NCBI GenBank assembly: GCA_021201825.1
Contig: JAJQED010000016.1
Coordinates: 1-64,000, forward strand
Reading direction: 5' to 3'
From: Alistipes sp.
Lineage (GTDB): Bacteria > Bacteroidota > Bacteroidia > Bacteroidales > Rikenellaceae
DNA length: 64,000 bases
Shown here piece after piece: positions 19,795-29,958 of this stretch. The notes beneath the pieces were generated by a model. That model was not told where the DNA came from, searched no databases, and was given only the letters and a program-made list of their open reading frames with translations. Position 1 is the first letter of the stretch. Every line of letters begins with the position of its first letter. The translations under genes were made by a program, and so were the position numbers.

Positions 19795-22700
19795 TTGGAA
19801 ACGAAAATAAAAAATAACGGAGCCGGGCAGTTGCGCAGGCTCGTACGGGAACGCATCCTCATTCTCGACGGGGGCCTCGGGACTCAGGTACAGCAGTTCA
19901 GCCTTACGGAGGAGGATTTCCGGGGGGACGAATTCCGGGAATGGCCCGTGCCGCTTAAAGGATGCAACGACCTGTTGGTACTCACACGCCCGGATGTGCT
20001 GCGTTCGATACATTCCGCCTATTTCGAAGCGGGGGCGGATATAGTCTCTACGGATTCCTTTAACGCCACGGCAGTTTCTTTGTCGGACTATGGCCTGCAG
20101 GATCATTCTTACCGCATAAATTACGAAGCGGCACGGTTGGCCCGGGAGGTGGCGGACCGGTTTACGGCCGCCGACCCGGAAAAGCCACGGTTTGTAGCGG
20201 GGTCCGTAGGCCCGACGAGTAAGACCGCATCGATGTCCGCCGATGTCTCCGACCCGGCGTCCCGGGACGTCACTTTCGATTCCCTGACCGAGGATTACGA
20301 CACCCAAATTCGTGGCCTGGTGGACGGAGGCGTGGACGTGGTGTTGATAGAAACGGTATTCGATACGCTGAACGCCAAGGCGGCAATATATGCACATAAG
20401 CAAATATGCCGACAGACCGGACGGGACATACCGGTAATGATCTCCGGTACGCTTGCCGATGCGAGCGGAAGGACGCTTTCCGGCCAGACGGTCGAGGCGT
20501 TCTATACGTCTATAGCCCATGCCGAGCCGTTGTCGGTCGGGTTCAACTGCGCGTTCGGCGCGAGGCAGTTGCTGCCTTACCTGGAGCTTCTGGCCTCTAT
20601 CAGTGCATATCCGGTGTCGGCCCATCCCAATGCCGGGCTCCCCAACGTGATGGGAGGATACGACGAGACCCCGGAAATGATGGCCCGCGACGTGGAGCAG
20701 TATATGAAACGGGGGCTGATCAATATAATCGGAGGGTGCTGCGGCACAACCCCGGAACATATCAGGCTTTTCAACGAAACCGCCGCACGGTACCGCCCGC
20801 GCCCCGTGCCGCAGCAGCGGCATATTACCGTTCTTAGCGGGCTGGAGCCGCTCAGGATCGTTCCCGAGACCAATTTTGTGAACGTCGGCGAGCGGACGAA
20901 CGTGGCGGGGTCCGCAAAATTCGCCCGGCTGATCCGGGAGGGGGATTACGAGCAGGCCGTGGGAATCGCCCGCCAGCAGGTCGGCGCCGGGGCCCAGATA
21001 GTAGATGTATGCATGGACGACGGGCTGATAGACGGCCCGCATGCAATGACCCGGTTCATGAACCTGGCCATGTCCGAGCCGGAAATAGCCCGGGTGCCTT
21101 TCATGATCGACTCTTCGTCATGGGATACCCTGGTAGCGGGGCTCAAATGCGTACAGGGCAAGTCGCTGGTCAATTCCATCTCCCTGAAAGACGGTGAGGA
21201 GGAGTTCCTGCGTAAGGCCCGTGAAATAAGGGCTTACGGGGCCGCTGCAGTGGTGATGCTTTTCGACGAGACAGGCCAGGCGGACACCTATGCCCGTAAG
21301 ATAGAGGTCGCCGCGAGGGCTTACCATATACTTTTAGCTGACGGCTTTCCCCCGGAGGATATAGTTTTCGACCCCAACGTGCTGTCGGTCGCGACCGGCA
21401 TCGAAGAACATAACTGTTACGGTGTCGATTTTATCGAAGCCGTACGGTGGATAAAGCAGAACCTGCCCCACGCAAAGGTAAGCGGCGGAATAAGCAACCT
21501 ATCGTTCTCATTCCGGGGTAATAACCGGATCCGCGAGGCGATGCATTCGGTTTTCCTTTACCATGCCATAAGGGCCGGGCTGGATATGGGGATCGTCAAC
21601 CCGTCTATGTTACAGGTCTATTCCGAGATTGAACCCCTCTTGCTGGAACTTGCCGAGGACGTGGTCCTGAACCGCAGGCCGGACGCGACGGAGCGGCTGG
21701 CGGAATATGCCGAAAAGATAAAAAGCGACGGCTCCTCCACGGCCGTGAAGCAACAGGAGGATACGTGGCGCACGGCAGACCTGCGTTCGCGGATCGAATG
21801 GTCCATGAAAAAGGGGATAACGGACTTCACGGCGGAGGATATTACCGAGGCGTACAAAGAGACGGGCACGGCTCTCGGTGTGATCGACAACTACCTTATG
21901 CCGGTTATGGACGATATTGGCATCCTGTTCGGGGAGGGGAAGATGTTCCTACCCCAGGTGGTCAAAAGCGCGCGGGTAATGAAAAAGGCGGTAGAGGTGC
22001 TGAGTCCGTATATCCTGGCCGAAAAAGCCGGGGGAGGAGAGCAGGCCGCAAAGCCGCGGAAAATATTGATCGCGACCGTTAAGGGAGACGTTCACGATAT
22101 CGGAAAAAATATCGTATCGGTGGTAATGTCCTGCAACGGGTATGAGGTTAACGACCTGGGGGTAATGGTAGACAGCCCCGTGATCGTCCGCAACGCGGTG
22201 GAGTGGGGGGCGGAGGCTATAGGCCTCAGCGGCCTCATCTCCCCGTCGCTCGGGGAGATGATCAAGGTCGTGAACGAGCTCGAACAGGCGGGTCTCGACA
22301 TACCGGTCATAATCGGCGGCGCCACGACATCGCCGCTGCATACGGCTGTGAAGATCGCCCCGGGTTACAGCGGGGTGGTGATACACAGCCGGGACGCCTC
22401 CGAAAATATTACGATCCTCTCCAAACTTTTCGGGGAAAACCGGCAGGAATATATCGCATCGGTACGGGTGACGCAAGAGGCCTTGCGTAAGTCTTACGGT
22501 GAGGACCGTAAGCCTGCCGGGCTGTTGCCGATCAAAGAGGCCCGGGCAAATCCGCTCCGGCCCGGTAATTATAACGTGGTAAAACCACGGCAAACGGGTA
22601 TCGTTCGTTTCGACCGCTTTCCCGTGGCCGAGGCGGCCAGCTATATAGACTGGAATTTCTTTTTCCCGGCCTGGGGCCTGAAAGGTACTTATCCGGCAAT

Positions 22701-23454
22701 ATTCAACGACAGCGAAAAGGGCCCACAGGCCCGGAAGTTGTTCGACGATGCCCGGGCAATGCTGGACCGTATCGGGCAGGAGGACCTCCTGCGGTTACAG
22801 GGTGCCGTGGGGATTTTCGAGGCCTACTCGAACGGGGACGATATTAATATCGTTATGCCCGATGGAGGTATCAAAACCCTTCCGCAGTTGAGGAGCCAGG
22901 AGCCGAACGATGCCGGGGTCAACCCGTCGCTGGCCGATTATATACCCTCCCGTGAAGACGGCGGGGGTTACCTTTCCGCCTTTGTTTTGACGGCCGGCAC
23001 CGGCCTGGACGCCGTCACGGCCCGCTGCAAGGCAGAGGGGGATGAGTACGGCGCCATTATGACAAAACTCCTTGCCGACCGGTTGGCCGAGGCGTTCGCC
23101 GAGGCCGTCCATGTCAGGGTTGGCAGGCACCTGTGGGGATTCGAGCAGGGAGAAGAACCTGCCGCCGGGGACCACGGTGGTGTCAGGGTGGCGTTCGGTT
23201 ACCCGTCGTGTCCCGACCATTCGCTAAAGGCCGATATCCTCGAAATACTTGGCGACGACCTGCCGATCGGCATCACCGGTAATTATATGCTCGATCCCGG
23301 GGAATCGGTTTGCGGGTTGATATTCGCCGGAAACTTCGCCCCCCATTTCAGCGTAGGCCGCATCGGGCGGGATCAGCTCGAGGACTATGCCCGCCGGCGA
23401 GGGGTGTCCGAAGAGGAGATAACCCGGCTTATTCCCCAGCATACCGACAGGTGA
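19795..23454 (+). CDS. metH: cobalamin-dependent methionine synthase
   Basis: A 1219-residue protein, normal length for MetH. It transfers a methyl group from methyl-tetrahydrofolate through cobalamin to homocysteine. Domains in order: homocysteine-binding barrel (about 15-320, zinc cysteines in FNCAFG and [10 protein letters not shown]), pterin-binding barrel (about 350-600, [11 protein letters not shown]), cobalamin cap and binding domains (about 640-890, [11 protein letters not shown] with cobalt-ligand His767), and an AdoMet-binding reactivation domain at the C-terminus. The start is a TTG; no ATG in frame lies between it and the conserved [13 protein letters not shown] block. The stop overlaps the GTG start of the following PHP gene. 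metF lies two genes on, giving a methionine/folate operon. Confidence 0.96.
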   Translation: METKIKNNGAGQLRRLVRERILILDGGLGTQVQQFSLTEEDFRGDEFREWPVPLKGCNDLLVLTRPDVLRSIHSAYFEAGADIVSTDSFNATAVSLSDYGLQDHSYRINYEAARLAREVADRFTAADPEKPRFVAGSVGPTSKTASMSADVSDPASRDVTFDSLTEDYDTQIRGLVDGGVDVVLIETVFDTLNAKAAIYAHKQICRQTGRDIPVMISGTLADASGRTLSGQTVEAFYTSIAHAEPLSVGFNCAFGARQLLPYLELLASISAYPVSAHPNAGLPNVMGGYDETPEMMARDVEQYMKRGLINIIGGCCGTTPEHIRLFNETAARYRPRPVPQQRHITVLSGLEPLRIVPETNFVNVGERTNVAGSAKFARLIREGDYEQAVGIARQQVGAGAQIVDVCMDDGLIDGPHAMTRFMNLAMSEPEIARVPFMIDSSSWDTLVAGLKCVQGKSLVNSISLKDGEEEFLRKAREIRAYGAAAVVMLFDETGQADTYARKIEVAARAYHILLADGFPPEDIVFDPNVLSVATGIEEHNCYGVDFIEAVRWIKQNLPHAKVSGGISNLSFSFRGNNRIREAMHSVFLYHAIRAGLDMGIVNPSMLQVYSEIEPLLLELAEDVVLNRRPDATERLAEYAEKIKSDGSSTAVKQQEDTWRTADLRSRIEWSMKKGITDFTAEDITEAYKETGTALGVIDNYLMPVMDDIGILFGEGKMFLPQVVKSARVMKKAVEVLSPYILAEKAGGGEQAAKPRKILIATVKGDVHDIGKNIVSVVMSCNGYEVNDLGVMVDSPVIVRNAVEWGAEAIGLSGLISPSLGEMIKVVNELEQAGLDIPVIIGGATTSPLHTAVKIAPGYSGVVIHSRDASENITILSKLFGENRQEYIASVRVTQEALRKSYGEDRKPAGLLPIKEARANPLRPGNYNVVKPRQTGIVRFDRFPVAEAASYIDWNFFFPAWGLKGTYPAIFNDSEKGPQARKLFDDARAMLDRIGQEDLLRLQGAVGIFEAYSNGDDINIVMPDGGIKTLPQLRSQEPNDAGVNPSLADYIPSREDGGGYLSAFVLTAGTGLDAVTARCKAEGDEYGAIMTKLLADRLAEAFAEAVHVRVGRHLWGFEQGEEPAAGDHGGVRVAFGYPSCPDHSLKADILEILGDDLPIGITGNYMLDPGESVCGLIFAGNFAPHFSVGRIGRDQLEDYARRRGVSEEEITRLIPQHTDR

Positions 23455-24359
23455 AACAGGACCTGCATATCCATAGCCAGTACAGCTCGGACGGCGACGT
23501 CCCGGTTGTGGACATCCTGGATATGTGTATCCTGGCCGGGATCGATATATTCACCGTCAGCGACCACAACGTGGTATCGGGGGCCCGGGAGATGCAGCGG
23601 TTATTGGAGGAAAGGCCGGGGCCTGTACGGTTCCTGCCCGGTATCGAGATCGACTGCGTTTTCGAGGGGACCGATATGCATCTGCTGGGGCTGGGGATCG
23701 ACGTGGACAGCCATGACTTGATCGACCATGAACGCCGGATGACCGAACTCTATTACGGGGTCTTCGACCGGATGTTGGAAAACATACGCCGATGCGGATT
23801 CCCGGCGGACCGGGAGCTGATAGCCGGGATGGCCGGTAATAAACCGCCGGTCGGGGAGATGATAATCGAGGCGATGCTGACCGATGAAAACCGCAGCTGT
23901 GAACTACTACGGCCTTACTATCCCGGTGGGGATCGTGCGGATATGCCTTACCTTAATTTCTATTTCGACTGGTTCGCACAGGGTCGCCCGGCTTACGTAC
24001 CGGTAGAGTTCATGGACTTCAGCCAGGCGGTCGATATGGTCGTCTCGAACGGGGGAATCCCCATAGTGGCCCACACGGGGCAGAATTTCCGTGGCCGGGA
24101 ACAGGTCGCCGAGCGGTTGCTCGCAACCGGGGCGGCGGGGATAGAATGCTTCAATAATTATCATACTCCCGCACAGGCCCGCTATTTCGCCGAACTGGCC
24201 GTGCGCCACGACGCCATAATGACCCTCGGCAGCGACTTCCACGGCAAGGTCAAACCGCTGATCCGTATAGGGACGGTATCCACGGCCGATGTCGCTGTTG
24301 AATATTCCGCTTATCTGGACCATTCCGTTGAAAAACTGGCGGCCGGACGCCTCCGTTAG
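23451..24359 (+). CDS. PHP-domain metal-dependent phosphatase (TrpH/YciV-like)
   Basis: A 302-residue PHP-superfamily phosphoesterase. Metal-binding motifs are [12 protein letters not shown] at the N-terminus, [15 protein letters not shown] and GSDFHG. The start chosen is GTG 23451, which forms a GTGA overlap with the metH stop and places the DLHIHS motif at residue 4 as in the family; the frame is open further upstream only inside metH. Relatives of known activity hydrolyse 3',5'-nucleotide bisphosphates or short RNAs. Sitting between metH and metF, it might clear 3',5'-ADP made during sulfur assimilation, but this is inference. Confidence 0.85.
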   Translation: MKQDLHIHSQYSSDGDVPVVDILDMCILAGIDIFTVSDHNVVSGAREMQRLLEERPGPVRFLPGIEIDCVFEGTDMHLLGLGIDVDSHDLIDHERRMTELYYGVFDRMLENIRRCGFPADRELIAGMAGNKPPVGEMIIEAMLTDENRSCELLRPYYPGGDRADMPYLNFYFDWFAQGRPAYVPVEFMDFSQAVDMVVSNGGIPIVAHTGQNFRGREQVAERLLATGAAGIECFNNYHTPAQARYFAELAVRHDAIMTLGSDFHGKVKPLIRIGTVSTADVAVEYSAYLDHSVEKLAAGRLR

Positions 24360-24408
24360 CTTATAAGTGTAAAAAAGGTTAATTTTACGCTCCTATTTGG
24401 ATTGTAAG

Positions 24409-25374
24409 ATGAAGATCACCGATATAGTTAAACAGGCCGAAGCCTCTGGCAAACCCCGGTTCGCCATTGAGTTGCTGCCGCCGTTAAAGGGCGACGGGGT
24501 GCAGTCCATATTCGAGGCCATCGACCCGCTCATGGAATTCTCCCCGGTCTATATTAACATTACGTGCCACCGCGAGGATGTGAAGTATGTGGAGCGGGAA
24601 GACGGGTTGCTGGAAAAACGGGTAGTAAGGCGCCGGCCGGGTACGGTCGGAATATCGGCTGCCCTGATGAGACGGTACAATGTGGAAGTGGTACCCCATA
24701 TAATATGCGGGGGCCTTTCGAAATACGATATCGAGGATGCGCTGATAGACCTGGATTTCCTCGGGATCAACAACGTGCTGGCCCTGCGCGGGGATTGCCT
24801 CAAAGGCGAGAAGACGTTCCGCAGTCATCCGGAGGGCCACTCAAATGCGGCCGGGCTGGTGCGGCAGATAGCCCAGATGAATACCGGCGGTTTTATCGAC
24901 TGCGAGGTCGAGGATTGCCGCCATTCCCAGTTTTGCATAGGTGTTGCGGGTTATCCGGAAAAACACAGCGAGGCTCCCAACCTCGAGCACGATATCCGTT
25001 ACCTGAAAGAGAAAGTGGATGCCGGGGCCGATTATATCGTCACCCAGATGAGTTTCGACAACGCACGGATACTCTCTTTTATCGACCGGTGCCGAAAGGC
25101 GGGGATCGACGTTCCGATCATCCCGGGGCTCAAGCCGTTCTCCACAAAGAGCCAGCTTACGGTGCTCCCGCAGGTGTTCCATGTGGACCTGCCGCAGGCG
25201 CTTGTGGCCCGGGTGGAGAAATGCCGGGACAATGCGGAGGTACGACAGGTCGGGATCGAATGGGCGGTGGAGCAGGGCCGGGGCCTTATCGAGGCCGGGA
25301 TACCGGTGCTGCACTTCTACCCGATGGGTAAGACCGATAATATGTATATGATAGCCAAAGAGTTGTTCGGATAA
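24409..25374 (+). CDS. metF: 5,10-methylenetetrahydrofolate reductase
   Basis: A 321-residue MetF-family flavoprotein that reduces methylene-THF to methyl-THF, the methyl donor for MetH two genes upstream. Recognisable blocks include FAIELLPPLKGDG near the N-terminus, VYINITCHR, VVPHIICGG, NVLALRGD (about 125-135), DYIVTQMSFD and the terminal VLHFYPMGKTD. ATG 24409 is preferred over an in-frame TTG four codons earlier because homologues begin close to this point. The M20 amidohydrolase starts 11 bases after its stop. Confidence 0.95.
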   Translation: MKITDIVKQAEASGKPRFAIELLPPLKGDGVQSIFEAIDPLMEFSPVYINITCHREDVKYVEREDGLLEKRVVRRRPGTVGISAALMRRYNVEVVPHIICGGLSKYDIEDALIDLDFLGINNVLALRGDCLKGEKTFRSHPEGHSNAAGLVRQIAQMNTGGFIDCEVEDCRHSQFCIGVAGYPEKHSEAPNLEHDIRYLKEKVDAGADYIVTQMSFDNARILSFIDRCRKAGIDVPIIPGLKPFSTKSQLTVLPQVFHVDLPQALVARVEKCRDNAEVRQVGIEWAVEQGRGLIEAGIPVLHFYPMGKTDNMYMIAKELFG

Positions 25375-25385
25375 TTAGTAGCCAC

Positions 25386-26567
25386 ATGCGATACAGCCAG
25401 ACCATAGAGCGTGCCCGGGAGTTGTTCCCCGAAGTTCGGGACCTGAGGCGGGCAATTCACTGCGACCCCGAGCTGTCGTTCGAGGAGGAACGTACCGCCG
25501 CGCGTATATGTGGAATGCTGGATAAGGCCGGAATTGCGTACCGGAGAGTAGCCGGGACCGGCGTACTTGCCCGTATAACGGGCGGGCTCGGCGATCCGGC
25601 AGACGCGGTAGTATTACGTGCGGATATGGACGCTTTGCCGGTCACGGAAGCGACCGGTGTGCCGTACGCTTCGGCTAATGCAGGTGTAATGCACGCGTGC
25701 GGGCATGACATCCATACGGCGGCCCTGATGGGGGCGCTGCTCGTATTGAACGGCTGTAAAAAGCAAATTAAAGGCACGGTGCTGGGCTTGTTCCAGCCGG
25801 GCGAGGAGCTTTGGCCCGGTGGTGCTACCAAGGTGCTGGAAGAGAAACCGTTCGACGGGTATAATATCCGTGCGTTCGTCGGGCAGCATGTGGACCCCGA
25901 GCTGGCTACAGGTACTTTCGGTTTCCGGCCCGGCAAATATATGGCCTCCACGGACGAACTTCATATTACCGTAACGGGCGAGGGCGGCCATGCCGCGATG
26001 CCCCATCGGTTGAAAGACCCGATCGTGGCATCGGCAGCAGTTATCACGGCGTTACAGCAGGTTGCTTCCCGTAACTCCAACCCGACTGTCCCGACGGTCC
26101 TTTCGATAGGCCGCGTTATCGCGGACGGGGCTACGAACGTCATTCCGGATAATGTCGAGATGGAGGGCACACTGCGAACGTTCGACGAAACGTGGCGCGT
26201 ACAGGCCAAACAGCGTATAAGGGCTATTATCGGCTCGACGGCAGAGGCTTACGGCACTACGGCAAAGGTCGATATACTGGACGGTTACCCGTGTGTCTAC
26301 AACGATGAGAGGGTTACGGCGGCGGCGGTACGGACGATGGGTGCCGCTTTCGGTGAGGCTAACGTCCTGGAGCTGGAATTGCGGACGACTGCCGAGGACT
26401 TCGGCTACTATACGGCCGTATACCCGTCCGTTTTCTATCGCGTGGGGGTAGGAGGGAGTAAATGTGACGGTTCTGCCGGGAAGCTCCACACATCCGGGTT
26501 CGACCCGGACGAAGAGGCGCTGGTCTATGCGGTAGCCGGAATGGCTGTCTTGGCGCTGGAGCTATAG
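25386..26567 (+). CDS. M20-family amidohydrolase (hippurate hydrolase/N-acyl-amino-acid deacylase type)
   Basis: A 393-residue metallopeptidase-family amidohydrolase of the M20D type that releases amino acids from N-acyl derivatives. Visible motifs are LRADMDALPV, the metal-binding HACGHDIHTA, the catalytic GEELWPGGA and the C-terminal AEDFGYY. No signal peptide, so cytoplasmic. It is the last gene of the metH-PHP-metF run and is followed by a strong terminator. Whether its substrate is an N-acyl amino acid, an aminobenzoyl-glutamate (a folate breakdown product) or another amide cannot be told from sequence. Confidence 0.88.
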   Translation: MRYSQTIERARELFPEVRDLRRAIHCDPELSFEEERTAARICGMLDKAGIAYRRVAGTGVLARITGGLGDPADAVVLRADMDALPVTEATGVPYASANAGVMHACGHDIHTAALMGALLVLNGCKKQIKGTVLGLFQPGEELWPGGATKVLEEKPFDGYNIRAFVGQHVDPELATGTFGFRPGKYMASTDELHITVTGEGGHAAMPHRLKDPIVASAAVITALQQVASRNSNPTVPTVLSIGRVIADGATNVIPDNVEMEGTLRTFDETWRVQAKQRIRAIIGSTAEAYGTTAKVDILDGYPCVYNDERVTAAAVRTMGAAFGEANVLELELRTTAEDFGYYTAVYPSVFYRVGVGGSKCDGSAGKLHTSGFDPDEEALVYAVAGMAVLALEL

Positions 26568-26589
26568 ATAGTATCCTTTTTCACGGTTT

Positions 26590-26619
26590 TGCCGGACCCG
26601 ACGGTCCGGCTTTTCTTTT
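26590..26619 (+). terminator. rho-independent terminator of the methionine operon
   Basis: A perfect 8-bp GC-rich stem (GCCGGACC at 26590-26597, GGTCCGGC at 26602-26609) with a CGAC tetraloop, followed directly by a T-rich tail to 26619. Confidence 0.93.
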
Positions 26620-26746
26620 TCATGTGGCGGCCTGTGTTATGGCTGCGCCCTTTCGGAATGCCGCAGGCAAAAAATATCACCATAGGCGACCCCATCGGCA
26701 GGATGTTTGCTTTTAATGAACCATAGTAAACATTTTATCCAATATT

Positions 26747-27310
26747 ATGTCAGTCAATCTACGTAATTTAATTCCGGTCGCCCTGCTTTGCCTGCTTCCC
26801 GTCTTAGCCAACGGGCAGAAATTCGGGATAAAAAGCAACCTGTTATACGATGCGACGGCCACCATCAACCTCGGTATAGAGGCCGCCCTCGGGCCGAAAA
26901 CGACCCTCGATATTTCGGGTAACTACAACGGCTGGAGCTTCGGCGACGCCCGGTGGAGGCACTGGCTGGTTCAGCCCGAGTTCCGTTACTGGTTCTGCAG
27001 CCGTTTCAACGGCCATTTCATGGGTTTGCACGGCCACTACGCCGATTACAACGTCGGCGGGATAAACTTCAACGACAATATGAAGAACAACCGGTACCAG
27101 GGTTTCCTATGGGGGGCCGGTATCTCATACGGCTACCAGTGGGTAATAGCCAAACGCTGGAACCTCGAGGCCACCATTGGTGCGGGTTATGCCCGGCTGC
27201 TTGACCGCAAGTACCCGCTGGCCGAATGTGGCGACCTGCTGCGGACAAAGCATTATAACTACTGGGGACCGACCAAGATAGGGGTCTCTTTTGTATATAT
27301 GATAAAATAG
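26747..27310 (+). CDS. DUF3575 outer-membrane protein
   Basis: A 187-residue exported protein of the DUF3575 family. The signal peptide ends near LANGQ. The body is rich in alternating aromatic and polar strands (KSNLLYDATATINLGIEAAL, PEFRYWF, HYADYNVGGINF, GAGISYGYQW), consistent with a small outer-membrane beta barrel. It is followed 6 bases later by a DUF3868/OmpA-type protein, the common arrangement in Bacteroidales. The pair probably works at the cell envelope, possibly with fimbria-like structures; the function is not established. Confidence 0.82.
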   Translation: MSVNLRNLIPVALLCLLPVLANGQKFGIKSNLLYDATATINLGIEAALGPKTTLDISGNYNGWSFGDARWRHWLVQPEFRYWFCSRFNGHFMGLHGHYADYNVGGINFNDNMKNNRYQGFLWGAGISYGYQWVIAKRWNLEATIGAGYARLLDRKYPLAECGDLLRTKHYNYWGPTKIGVSFVYMIK

Positions 27311-27316
27311 GAAGTT

Positions 27317-28804
27317 ATGTTCAGATATGTATTTAATATAATCGCGGCCGCCCTGATGGCTTGTTCCGCGGTCTTTGCGACCGGTTACGGAACGGACCAC
27401 GTTGCGGTTAAAGACCTGGCCCTCGTGCGGCGGGGAGAAGCCGTGGATATAGATATGCGGCTGGTTTACGATAAACTCGTGCTGCGCAACAACGAACAGC
27501 TGGTGGTGACCCCGCTGCTGGTAACAGGTGGCGATACGGTGTCGCTTCCTCCCGTGGTTTTCCGTGGCGAGGTGTTCGATATTATCGCTCAACGCAACGA
27601 AATGTTCTATGACGAATATACCCCGGAAGAGATGCCGTATGAAACGGTGGTGTTCAGCCGCAGCGAACGCCGTTCGCGTGAGCAGGCCCTTTCCGGTAAA
27701 CGAACTCCGGTACAGACACGGGAGGACGTGATCGAGTATGCCGGGACGTTCATGTTCCCGGTGGCGGACGGGGCGGTGATGCTCCTGCGCCAGGAACTCG
27801 AGGGCTGCGGCGAAACGGACCTTGCCATGACCCGGCCGGTGGGATCGCTTTCCGCACCCATCGCTCCCCGTATTTCTTTCCTGGTCCCTGTTATTACCGA
27901 AGCGGCGCCGCGCCGCGCGAGCCTTACGGCCCACATCAACTTCGAACAGGATAAATATGTGGTAAAACCCGAGATAGCCCAGAACCGTACCGAACTCCAG
28001 AAGATATACGATTTTACACAGCAGATGCTGAACGACGACGATCTGGAAGTACGCAGGGTCGTTGTCCGCTCGTATGCTTCACCGGAAGCCACATACAGCT
28101 ATAATGCAAGGCTCTCGCGCCACAGGGCCGAAGCCGTGAGCGAGAACGTGATCAATACCCTCGAAGCGAACAGTTCCATGTTCGACACCGAGAGCGTTCC
28201 GGAAGACTGGGACAGCCTTCGCAACTGGATAGCCGCTTCGGACCTCCCATCAAGGGACCAGCTACTGAACATTATCGACAATACCCCCGATCCCGACGTG
28301 AGGGAACAACGGATAAAGGAGCTCGACCGCAGTACATACGATATGCTCTACGCCAACGTCTATCCCAACCTGCGCCGTACGGACGTCGATATAGAATATG
28401 TCATCAAACCGGCAACGCTGGAACGCGGGCTGGTGCTGATCGAGACCGAACCGGCCAAGATGAATATGGAAGATATGGTGATGGTGGCCGAACATTACGG
28501 CCGCGGGACGCCGGATTACGAGCGGGCTATGCACGTGACGATGAGATATTACCCGTACGAGATGGTGCCGAACAACAATATGGCCGCCAACGCCCTGATG
28601 AACGGCGATACCCGTACGGCCAAACATTACCTTGAAAAATACCAGGAACACCCGCAATGCCTCAATAACATGGGTGTGGCCTCTTACTGGGACGGCGAGA
28701 AAGACCAAGCCCGGGAATATTTCCACCGTGCCGCCCAAATGGGATGCGAAGACGCACAGTATAATCTGGCCAACTTCGACAACCTCGAACATTACTATAA
28801 TTAG
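27317..28804 (+). CDS. DUF3868-domain, OmpA-like envelope protein
   Basis: A 495-residue exported protein. After a signal peptide (ends near VFA) comes a DUF3868 region (about 25-200). An OmpA/MotB-like segment follows (about 210-350; [37 protein letters not shown]), which in this family contacts peptidoglycan. The last part (about 415-495) is tetratricopeptide-like ([37 protein letters not shown]). It is tightly linked to the DUF3575 gene upstream and likely forms an envelope complex with it. Confidence 0.8.
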   Translation: MFRYVFNIIAAALMACSAVFATGYGTDHVAVKDLALVRRGEAVDIDMRLVYDKLVLRNNEQLVVTPLLVTGGDTVSLPPVVFRGEVFDIIAQRNEMFYDEYTPEEMPYETVVFSRSERRSREQALSGKRTPVQTREDVIEYAGTFMFPVADGAVMLLRQELEGCGETDLAMTRPVGSLSAPIAPRISFLVPVITEAAPRRASLTAHINFEQDKYVVKPEIAQNRTELQKIYDFTQQMLNDDDLEVRRVVVRSYASPEATYSYNARLSRHRAEAVSENVINTLEANSSMFDTESVPEDWDSLRNWIAASDLPSRDQLLNIIDNTPDPDVREQRIKELDRSTYDMLYANVYPNLRRTDVDIEYVIKPATLERGLVLIETEPAKMNMEDMVMVAEHYGRGTPDYERAMHVTMRYYPYEMVPNNNMAANALMNGDTRTAKHYLEKYQEHPQCLNNMGVASYWDGEKDQAREYFHRAAQMGCEDAQYNLANFDNLEHYYN

Positions 28805-28812
28805 ACCGCACT

Positions 28813-29706
28813 ATGGCATATAAAGAAGATTTGAAGAATCCGGTGGATATGTACTACTCCGGGGAATATGAGAAACAGGAACAACCCTATCCGGGTATAC
28901 AATCGGACATGAAGCCGGTGCCGGACAGCGGTGAAAAGAGTTACGTAGGCCACGGCCGGCTGCAAGGCCGAAAGGCACTAATCACCGGTGGCGATTCGGG
29001 GATAGGCCGTGCCGTAGCCATAGCTTTCGCACGTGAGGGAGCCGACATATTGGTAAATTACCTGCCGGACGAGCAAAAGGACGCCGACTCGCTCAAAGAA
29101 TTGCTCGAGCAAGAGGGCCATACCGTTTACCTGTATCCCGGTAACCTGGGGGACGAGGAGTTTTGCGGTGAACTCGTCAGGGAAGCGGTAGATAAACTCG
29201 GCGGGCTGGACCTTATGGCACTTGTTGCCGGACGCCAGCATGCGGTAGAGAATCTGGAAGACCTGTCGACCCAACAGCTGCGGGAGACTTTCGAGGTAAA
29301 CGTCTTCTCGCTTTACTGGATAATGAAAGAAGCACTGAAATACCTCCCCGAAGGCTCGAGTGTTATCACCACCACATCGATACAGGATTACCAGCCCAGT
29401 CCCAACCTGTTGGATTATGCCGCTACGAAAAGCGCTATAACAGCGTTCACCAGAGCATTGGCCAAACAGTTAGCGAAAAAGGGAATCCGGGTCAACTCCG
29501 TTGCTCCCGGGCCTATCTGGACACCGCTTCAGATAAGCGGAGGGCAACCCCAATCCCACATACCGGAATTCGGCCACAACACCCCGCTCGGCCGTGCAGG
29601 CGAACCTGCCGAACTTGCAGGGGTATACGTATTCCTCGCCTCTAACGAATCGAGTTACGTCACGGCGGAAGTCTACGGGGTGACAGGCGGTAACCATACG
29701 GAATGA
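28813..29706 (+). CDS. short-chain dehydrogenase/reductase
   Basis: A 297-residue classical SDR with the extended N-terminus seen in general-stress oxidoreductases such as YghA/YhdF ([13 protein letters not shown]). The cofactor motif is [12 protein letters not shown] (about 56-67). The active-site tyrosine and lysine are in YAATKSA (Tyr near 202), with the catalytic serine in the preceding TTTSIQ region. No signal peptide. Starts 8 bases after the DUF3868 gene. The substrate, probably an aldehyde, ketone or sugar, is unknown. Confidence 0.9.
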   Translation: MAYKEDLKNPVDMYYSGEYEKQEQPYPGIQSDMKPVPDSGEKSYVGHGRLQGRKALITGGDSGIGRAVAIAFAREGADILVNYLPDEQKDADSLKELLEQEGHTVYLYPGNLGDEEFCGELVREAVDKLGGLDLMALVAGRQHAVENLEDLSTQQLRETFEVNVFSLYWIMKEALKYLPEGSSVITTTSIQDYQPSPNLLDYAATKSAITAFTRALAKQLAKKGIRVNSVAPGPIWTPLQISGGQPQSHIPEFGHNTPLGRAGEPAELAGVYVFLASNESSYVTAEVYGVTGGNHTE

Positions 29707-29710
29707 CGAT

Positions 29711-29905
29711 ATGAAAAGCGAAAAGAAGAAATTGCCGAAGACCACCACCGGTGACTACAACGGGCGTCAATATAACGGCAACCGCCCGGATAACGGAGGA
29801 CGCTATTACCAGAGCGATAACATCAACTGGATAAAGGAGCGCCCGGAACTTCAGAACGAAAGGAGCCATCCCGGAACAGACCTTAAAAATTCCCACAAGA
29901 AATAA
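29711..29905 (+). CDS. small hydrophilic protein of unknown function
   Basis: A 64-residue, highly charged protein with no hydrophobic segment, rich in Asn, Lys, Gly and Arg (NGRQYNGNRPDNGGRYYQSD). It begins 4 bases after the SDR stop and ends just before a strong terminator, so it is probably co-transcribed. Placement and composition suggest a real small gene, perhaps an intrinsically disordered stress protein. I do not recognise a family. Confidence 0.6.
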   Translation: MKSEKKKLPKTTTGDYNGRQYNGNRPDNGGRYYQSDNINWIKERPELQNERSHPGTDLKNSHKK

Positions 29906-29906
29906 T

Positions 29907-29950
29907 CTATAAATAATAAGCCCGGCGCAAGCCGGGCTTATTATTTATAG
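29907..29950. terminator. bidirectional terminator, 20-bp perfect stem
   Basis: A perfect 20-bp inverted repeat (29907-29926 with 29931-29950) around a GCAA tetraloop. It has a GCCGGG core and A/T-rich outer arms, which supply a T-rich tail in both directions. It separates the SDR operon from the convergent wzc gene. Confidence 0.93.
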
Positions 29951-29958
29951 TAGGGAAA

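Noticed and set aside
19564-21042. Open frame of 492 codons on the minus strand
   Set aside because: It lies antisense over the cyclotransferase and metH genes, shows no family motif and has the composition of a shadow frame in GC-rich coding DNA.
23310-23450. Upstream extension of the PHP gene into metH
   Set aside because: The extra 47 codons are the metH sequence in another frame; GTG 23451 puts the DLHIHS motif at the expected place.
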